A stretch of DNA of 64,000 nt from Mytilus edulis (taxonomy: Eukaryota; Mollusca; Bivalvia; Mytilida; Mytilidae): assembly GCF_963676685.1 (NCBI RefSeq), contig NC_092352.1, forward strand, positions 25,191,117 to 25,255,116. The letters run 5' to 3'. Positions 57,209 to 64,000 of the stretch are shown piece by piece. Below the pieces are notes generated by a model. That model had not been told where the DNA came from. It saw only the letters and a list, made by a program, of their open reading frames with translations, and ran no database searches. Numbering within the stretch: position 1 is the stretch's first letter; every line of letters begins with the position of its first letter. The translations under genes and the position numbers were made by a program.

Positions 57209-57361
57209 TTATACGAGTTTCTGTTTCAGCGAATAAGATTTACGGATATTAGTTTTGTCTGAGTAGAATAGAAAGCTTTGATGTACAAATGCAAAAGCCA
57301 TAAAGGATACAGCCAGTATATAGGCTACTATTCTACATTTGAGAAAGCGGTGTCTCCATTT
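57209..57361 (-). CDS. Gene 5, exon A: basic/hydrophobic alternative tail
   Basis: TATTTTTATTTTAG acceptor, phase-0 KWRHRFLKCRIVAYILAVSF, then MAFAFV and a basic 25-residue end to TAA at 57209-57211. The hydrophobic run is about 16 residues, the most membrane-like exon A of the five. It aligns with exon A of gene 3 (FKCFKLLISMLLVSF). Confidence 0.5.
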   Translation of the reverse strand, partial: KWRHRFLKCRIVAYILAVSFMAFAFVHQSFLFYSDKTNIRKSYSLKQKLV

Positions 57362-57967
57362 CTAAAATAAAAATAAAATGATGCCTTTAAACCATGAAAA
57401 GCATTAAAAATCGATATAGTATACAAACTTAAATCGGCAAAAGTATGTGCACACCCTAAAACCAACTTTATATTAATTTCGTTAGATTCTGTAAATAACG
57501 TTAGAATAGCTTCTGGTTAAATTAAGTTGCCATTTTAAGGCTGCAGACTATGTTTTCAAAATGGAAATATGAATGATTTTTTTTTTTAACTCAGCACTGT
57601 AGATTCTTCATTTTCAGGTAAAGCCGTTAAGGCCGCTCATTATTGTGTATATGTGACATAACATCAACAGTTTTGTGCACTTAATTTTATTCAATTCAAT
57701 GCATAATATTAAAATTTGAAGAAAGAGTTCTCAATTGTCCATTGTCAGTTGTATTCACACCCAAATGAGTTCTGACACGAAATATTTCCTTTGGTGACTA
57801 TGTATTGAGTGCATTTGAGTGGTCTGTTTGTTTTACGACTGGTAACGACCAGTATTTTCAATAGAATCTGATGCATTTTTATTTAATGAAGTAATAAGTG
57901 CTGAATAGTTTGGATAATAAATCATTAAATATTTATTATTGGCATGTAGTTTTAATCTAAGAAATAC

Positions 57968-58558
57968 CACTTGGCATGTTTCAGGTTGCTCATATTCCGG
58001 TATATCTTCTACTGGCATTGTTCTCACTTCTTCAATCTGTTTTTTAGTAACACCAAGTTTTCGAAGGTATTCTGACGCATTTTTCCATTTAGTTTCAAAT
58101 GCTTCGTTGCTTATCTTTTTAGGTCTCATAAATTCACAGAGTCTACATTCTCGATGAAGACCTCGTATACTGGGCATAACGTCTGAATTACCGGCAACGA
58201 AAGTCACCATCAATAAAGAAAGTATGTAAAAGTCTAAATGAGATGCACGAACATGGTTCGTTATAACATTACACACGCACGTCACTTTGTTACAATGTGG
58301 ATTTTTTGTGTCGTCGTACAAGATAAGCCATTGACTTCTCACAAGCGGAAGCTTCTCTGGACTCTTGCAGTTGATGGCGTTTGGACAACAAGCACCCGGT
58401 AGTCTGTATAAGTGAAGAACCCGATGTTTGTGACGATCAAGTAAAACCGAAAACGATAACATATTTTCTTTTAGATATTCGTCTAATATTTTCAGCAAGG
58501 CTGGCTTTCCACATAACTGAAACAATTTCAGCATCCGTTTGTAGTGGGCATGTTCCAT
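57968..58558 (-). CDS. Gene 5, main exon: HEPN-like domain, divergent paralogue
   Basis: ATG 58558. I end the exon at 57968 (GTG/GTATTT donor), which gives 197 codons as in genes 1 and 2; CAA/GTGGTA three bases earlier is an alternative. The open frame runs further to 57833, but those residues are probably intron. Motifs: LLDRHKHRVLHLYRLPG, CC, C, W-x2-LYDD, C-x4-C-x-C (CNKVTCVCNV), a hydrophobic helix LDFYILSLLMVTFV, then F-x3-W and LRKLGV. This is the copy that most resembles DZIP3-like HEPN proteins by eye. The HEPN motif position reads RECRLC: Arg kept, His replaced by Cys. A poly-T plus ATAG acceptor lies upstream at about 58584. Confidence 0.7.
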
Positions 58559-58689
58559 ATTTTACAAAAAAAAATCCTCATTCTATAAAAAAAAAAAATC
58601 AAAACCAATATGTGTTACAGCATAACAATATGAATGGCGTTGCATAGAAGATGAATTTGAAATATCTGAAGTTACAGATTCGTTGAATG

Positions 58690-58835
58690 AATAGGACAGG
58701 GTCCATCTGAAGCCTGCCTCCAGGTGTGGGATTTTCTCGCTATGTTGAAGTCCCATTTGTGGCCTTCTGTTGTGTTCTGCTCTTTGGTCGGGTTGTTGTC
58801 TCTTTGACACATTCCTCATTTCCATTCGAATTTTT
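58690..58835 (+). mobile_element. 3' tail fragment of retroelement family B
   Basis: 'gtccatctgaagcctgcctc', 'aggtgtgggattttctcgct', 'cgggttgttgtctctttgac'. It forms the first half of an otherwise uninformative open frame. Confidence 0.75.
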
Positions 58836-58899
58836 TGGCTTCGATGAATTTGTCCAAACGACATTCACTTCCAAACGTTTATTTGAAACGTTTCATATT

Positions 58900-59139
58900 T
58901 ACCTCCTGAAAATTGCAGGCAAATCGGCATATCAAAATTTACAATTATATGTTTGGAATGTTCTTCTACCGAAAATATCAAATCATTTCAAATGTATGCA
59001 CAATGGACTGTTAATTGGAGCTGTGTGTCTAACGTGTGGAATGTTGTACTTTTTAGTTACACACATTTTTATCATATATTTAACATCTTATGTAAAACGG
59101 ACAATTGGTTACCGAACTAGTGGACTGTCGGACTTTTGA
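58900..59139 (+). CDS. Possible plus-strand exon with one membrane helix
   Basis: After a GAAAATTGCAG acceptor (about 58917) an open frame runs to TGA 59137-59139: GKSAYQNLQLYVWNVLLPKI, then NGLLIGAVCLTCGMLYFLVT and HIFIIYL followed by basic residues. The helix-plus-basic-tail pattern is suggestive of a terminal exon of a membrane protein, but no partner exons were found and chance is possible. Confidence 0.25.
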   Translation, partial: YLLKIAGKSAYQNLQLYVWNVLLPKISNHFKCMHNGLLIGAVCLTCGMLYFLVTHIFIIYLTSYVKRTIGYRTSGLSDF

Positions 59140-62100
59140 ATTGTGAATTGTCGTCTAATGGCCTGTTGGACCAACTAGTGTCTTACAACTAGAATGTTGG
59201 ACTTTTGACCCATCGGACCTTCCAAGTAATAAATAAAATATTTTCTCTGATATATTTTACTTGTGATTGTATAAACTAGCAAATATAAAATGAATACAAA
59301 ACAAATCACACTAACAGTACGAATACGTGTATTTCTATATTTTTCAAACATTCCTGTCTTAACTTAGAATCTTTTCAGGAAAATTGGAATACGTAAAGTT
59401 GTTTCAGATCAAACTGGATGGATGCATCGAGCTAAAGAAAAGATGGATGAAATATTTTATATGATAGCTGTTTACTCACCAAGTCACATTTACGTGTTTC
59501 TGTATGCCATAGTGTGTTTATGTATGCCAATGTATTTAATTTCATTTAAACGTATGATCATATTAGTAGGTGACACATACATTGTTTAAGCCCTAATGCT
59601 TGACTAGCCAAACAAAAGTGTTTTTGTTTTTTATTAAACAATAGGTGGTGAAAACCGATATAAGTTCATTGTATTTGGTTGTTGATGATGAAATTAAATT
59701 GTTTTTAACTTCCCTAAATACAAATCATTTTATGACAGTCAAGATGGAAATAAAATGTATCTTCTTTTTATATTCAAAATGGTTATAAATAATACATCAA
59801 AAGTGCATTTTCATGTTATATTGCTATTTCAGAATTATATTTTATTTACTGGTATTAAACATAGAACAGAACCCTTGACTTATTTGTATACAAAATCAAA
59901 AACACCATTAGGAGGCTCAGAATTTGTCTTTAAAACCCTTTATGGTCCTAGGTTATATCTGGCCGTTGTTGATGATGCTAAATTTATTTGTTGGTACTTA
60001 TATTTATCACAAAATTCCCGATAGAAAATGGCGTCTGGTTTGTTATTCTTTTTTAGAAACATAGTGTTACCCCTATTTATCTATATATACAACTTATTAT
60101 GAGATTCTATGCGGTTAAGGATACGCATATGGTTTATATGACTTGTATGCATCAAATGCCATTAAGATTTAATGTGTTTTATGAATGCAAATGATTGAAA
60201 ACCACCAACTTACTTGCGGCTTTTGCCGAAAAATACTGTTCCCATGCTTAAATCTAAATTATACACAGTCCCTTCACACGCTTAATTTAAGCAATTATTT
60301 CAGCTGAACTTAGATACAAACTAGAATCATTCACAATTCACATATTCTTTGTGCATTCACTTGACTAAGGGTTCCTGTGTTTATATTTGTTAATTTGGGA
60401 GTTATTATTTATTTTTTTAGGCTCTTTTCCCAAGCACAAACTTTATTTTCATGTTATTGTTAGTATGTCTATGACACATACTTTAATAGAAGTTAATACA
60501 CATGAAATTTGTTAACCATGAAATAGATTTCAGTGTACCTTTTAATACAGTTTGTAAAAATACACTCAAAATAAAATGCATCTGCAAGTTTTTTAATACA
60601 AAAATGTCAATATTATGAATATACTGTAAAACTATTAAGGGGTTCTTAATTTTGTCAATAATGAGGATCTGTATAAAATTTACAAAATAATGGCAGAAAA
60701 ATAATAAATAAAGAAAAATTTAAAATGTCATGAGAATTGATAAATTAACGTAAAATTTTCTAAAGAAAAATGCCCTAAAAATTTAAAGGATGCAAAATTT
60801 TAGGACCCCCTTTCTAGACCCTTATAAATAATTTTAGAGTTATTGTTCTTTTCCTGAACTTTTCTTGAAATTTTTTTCAGAAAATCAGCTAACCATGTTT
60901 TTGTTAATTGGTTAGTAGAATTTACAATACCCATATTATTTTAAGTGTTAAGTGAAAAGAGAATGGAAAAGAGGAATGTGTAAGGCCACCAGTATGTCTT
61001 TAATGTAGTGAGAAATTTCTGCACTTGGATGCAATAAATTAACAATAAAGGATTTTTACCTAAAAGATGAACCTACAAACCGCTGAACCTGCACTTCACT
61101 GGTAGGCAATGAAAGCTACAGTCCTCTACGTTAAATGCTAAATAGAGAGATCGTATGAAAAATGAACCCCAATATGTAGCAAATATTCCCCCCATGAACT
61201 CTTTGGTTTCCATTCCAGCTTATTTATTATAAAATTCAAAGAGAACCCCTTAAGTTCTAAACTGGGACCAATTCAGGATGTTCCTTTCAATGGTACATAC
61301 AAAGAAGACCCAATCTAATCTCTGTGGGAACACAGAAGAATATAATCCCAAATATAAGCTAGCATACAAGGTGGGGACATGTTCCATTTTCATCTTGCCA
61401 TATCCCGCCGGCTATAAATTTATACAGATATCATACATCCAGTCTGACGGGAAAAACTTATACAATGGTCATTTATTTACTGGTGTACATGTACAATGTA
61501 GGTAAATTATTTTGGAGGAAAAGTTCCATTTTTAGACATTCTAACAGCTAATTTTTTTATTTCCTTCTTTTCTTGAATTTCTCCTGACTACACATTTGTA
61601 CATTGCTCTACTGGAGTGTTTAATTGTATGTCATCAAAAGCTGTCTTTACTATGCATCATTTCATGGAAAAATAACTGCTGGTTTACAAGCCTATAGGTA
61701 GCAATTTTTGGAAGCCTTACTTTTATACCTCTTTGCTGAATAGACTTCTTTGTAAATTGTTTGGTTCTAAAGGTAAAAGATTGGACTCTTTTTGAAAATT
61801 TATTAGAAAACCAGATGATTAAGGGGAGGTAATTCAAACTTTATATATAAAATAAAAATCTTGCAAATATACTTAAACAAGTAAATATAACTTGCATCTT
61901 CAAATAAATAGAAATGACTTGCAAAAGTATTACCCCTATATATAGCTAACTGAGATCATTTAAGTAAATAAATACTTAACAAAAATTTGAAATATACAAC
62001 TACATTGTTGTACTGTAGTATTTGTGTTCCAAAACGGGTACAACATTGAGTTCAGGAGTTATGTATACATATATATACATTTGTATATTAAATAAGGGGA

Positions 62101-62785
62101 TGTGGTATGATTGTCAATGTAACAAGTTTCCATCAGAGTCCATAAAATGTGGATATACATGTAAGTAACCTTATCTTGAACTCACTATACAGCCTTCAAC
62201 CATGAGCAAAACCAATATCATATAGCTTTTATATAGTTTATAACAATTCGTTTTATGAAAAACAAATACCACAGATCTATAGAAATAAATGCAACCTAAC
62301 TTTGAACACACACAAAGAAGAATGGGGAGGGTTATATAAATGTATGTTTGTAACTGCTCATCCCTTTCCTTAACCTTGGGCAGTGATGTAACAGCACAAC
62401 ATGTACATTAGAACAAATTTTCAATTAGTTGCAAATGGCTTTACTTAATAGATCATTACAAAGCACAGAAAACAATAGACATGAAGCACCATTAAAAGAG
62501 TACTCCTTGACTGAAAGCTAGTTCAAAGCTTCTTACAACTGATATTAAATGTATCATCTCCTCCCAGACCAAAGTTTCAATTAGTACACATTCAGCAGTA
62601 TGAGCAGATTCTGTGTCTAAAGACATCATAAACAGAAACAAATAAACTTGTAAAATGAAATATAAGTAAATAGTACAATAGTATATAGGATCATGAGTAC
62701 TCATAGCTGTAAAGACATGCTCAATTTTTATATAGATACACGTAATAAGATCTAGACGGTTGGTTGTCTGTTTGAAATGTTTTAT
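59140..62785. other. No convincing gene
   Basis: AT-rich. Open frames at 59755-60024 and 61278-61505 (plus) were inspected; the second ends at a plausible TGTAG/GTAAAT donor and has a protein-like stretch (GHLFTGVHVQC), so it may be an exon of the gene at the right edge, but this is weak. About 60950-61030 has a decayed family B tail fragment (minus). Confidence 0.4.
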
Positions 62786-62789
62786 ATAT

Positions 62790-62945
62790 ACTAGTTTGGG
62801 AACTTTTATAGCTTGCTGTTTGACTTGAGCCAAGTCCCTGTTTTTAAGGCTGTACTTTGACCTATAAAGGTTAGCTTTTTACGTATTGTGACTTAGATGG
62901 AGAGTTGTCTCATTGGCACTCATACCACATCTTTTATCCTCATTT
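62790..62945 (+). repeat. Dispersed repeat, copy of 49365-49520
   Basis: 'gacttgagccaagtccctgt', 'gtactttgacctataaaggt', 'gagttgtctcattggcactc', 'ataccacatcttttat'. Confidence 0.75.
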
Positions 62946-63143
62946 GTTGTATGTCTAGTTAATCATATTTTGACTTATTAAAAATGAAATCCATGTAATT
63001 ATAAGTACCCATAAAAATAATAATCATTATGGAAAAAAAGATGAATAAAAATTAAGGTGCTCTGACATGACTGAATGATTTTCTGTGGTTGTAATGTTAT
63101 TGTCAGAAATTTGCTTATTCAATTTATTTATTTATATTGACAG

Positions 63144-63218
63144 AAATTGAACAAGATACAAGTAACAGGACAAAAGAGAAAGCAGTAAAGACCATTGAGT
63201 TGATAAAGTCATTTACTG
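63144..63218 (+). CDS. Unrecognised gene, internal exon 1 (phase 1-1)
   Basis: TATATTGACAG acceptor; 75 nt; donor GTTTGT. Only one frame is open (IEQDTSNRTKEKAVKTIELI, then KSFTG across the junction). One base is left over, which combines with GT at the start of the next exon to make Gly. The peptide is charged and helical, with no motif I recognise. The gene has earlier exons upstream that I could not place. Confidence 0.6.
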
Positions 63219-63711
63219 GTTTGTTTGCTTTATATTAATGATTTATTTATTACAAGTTCTGTAAGATTGTTCAAATTGATAAAAAAAAAATATTATCAGT
63301 AAATTCTGCCTGTTGATATGCATTCATCCAATATTTATAGTTGCATGTTCATATTAAATATAAATTTTGTAAATTATCTCCCTTGTTAGGCATTTATGGT
63401 GGAGCAGTTGAAGTAGTGTAATAATGTTATATATTTTAAAAACTTGCATATTACTGCATCCAAAATATAAATGGATGCATATGCATTTTTGTATGAAATA
63501 AAAGTTGTATATAGTGTTGCTAGAGTAAAACTGATTCAAAGACAATGAAAGACAATTGGTTAGATGTTTTAAATGTTGTTTATGACTTTAAAGGAAATGC
63601 TTTGGTTTAAACATATTATTTTTTTGTCATCTTTATCAAACTAAAATACATTAATGTAAAGCTACAATGTAAGATTGTAAGATATATATTCAGTTTCAAG
63701 TCTTTTTCTAG

Positions 63712-63861
63712 GTGAACTGCCTAAAGATTTCAGACTGATTGCTGATATACAAGAATTGATAGAAAACACCATTCATCAGAGATCACTAAGCACAAGGGGT
63801 GATGAATGTCATCTAACCACCATAGCAACAGATGATGGATCACTGTTTGAGAAATTATCTG
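63712..63861 (+). CDS. Unrecognised gene, internal exon 2 (phase 1-1)
   Basis: TCTTTTTCTAG acceptor, 150 nt, donor GTATTT. The frame set by the previous exon is open for 49 codons (ELPKDFRLIADIQELIENTI, then TRGDECHLTTIATDDGSLFE and KLSG). Both exons begin and end in phase 1, and base composition is higher in GC than the flanks, as real exons would be. The gene continues beyond the window. No signal peptide, membrane helix or known domain is visible in these 74 residues. Confidence 0.65.
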
Positions 63862-64000
63862 GTATTTGAATTTTATTTAATTTATTCTTTGATTCTCACC
63901 AAAACAATGTTCTTCTTGATTTATCTTCAAAAGTTTTGATAAAATTATTAAACGTAATTGTTATACACACCTACTGATTTACATTGTATTTCTAACAAAA

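Noticed and set aside
1-64000. tRNA or rRNA genes
   Set aside because: I looked for cloverleaf-like A/B box patterns and rRNA-like conserved stretches and saw none I could support by eye; a covariance-model search would decide.

Overview
The window is eukaryotic, AT-rich and repeat-laden, with short exons, GT-AG introns and many truncated retroelement tails. The repeat families (pearl-like tandem element with an ACGG microsatellite, retroelement tails, minisatellites) and the protein families point to a bivalve mollusc, most likely a mussel (Mytilus or a close relative). This is inference from recognised sequence style; no database was searched.

Main content: a tandem family of five related minus-strand genes. 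Each has one large coding exon of about 193-197 codons that resembles the HEPN-like domain found in mollusc DZIP3-like proteins. It carries a conserved Cys pattern (CC, C, then C-x4-C-x-C), is preceded by a 5' UTR intron and ends in phase 0. Large exons: gene 1 2551-3141, gene 2 14283-14873, gene 3 (broken) 42897-43473, gene 4 50333-50911, gene 5 57968-58558. Downstream of each I find two small exons that can both join in phase 0. Exon A encodes a Cys/basic stretch plus a short hydrophobic run and has its own stop. Exon C encodes a 17-20-residue hydrophobic helix with a GIPIG-like core, and its stop lies at the exon end or is formed across the next splice junction. Genes 2 and 3 also have an in-between hydrophobic exon B. 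The locus therefore looks built to make HEPN-like proteins with alternative C-terminal membrane tails.

Genes 1, 2 and 3 lie in diverged segmental duplicates (about 0-7.6 kb, 9.2-20.4 kb and 36.3-46.8 kb) that share exon order, promoter-side blocks and the same decayed reverse-transcriptase insertion upstream. Gene 3 is a pseudogene. Between genes 2 and 3 sits a complete four-exon cytochrome P450 (CYP2-clan-like, 498 aa, minus strand, 34753 to 23490) with all signature motifs. Its introns hold a pearl-like element, retroelement pieces and tandem repeats.

Mobile DNA: a 2.4-kb foldback-type element (20590-22994) whose long inverted arms are minisatellite arrays; a 1.1-kb terminal-inverted-repeat element (36932-38040); two families of 5'-truncated reverse-transcriptase retroelements (Penelope-like by motif) with many 3' tails; and several unnamed dispersed repeats. 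At the right edge two phase-1/phase-1 exons on the plus strand (63144-63218, 63712-63861) belong to an unrecognised gene that runs out of the window. Most of 59.1-63.1 kb shows no convincing gene.
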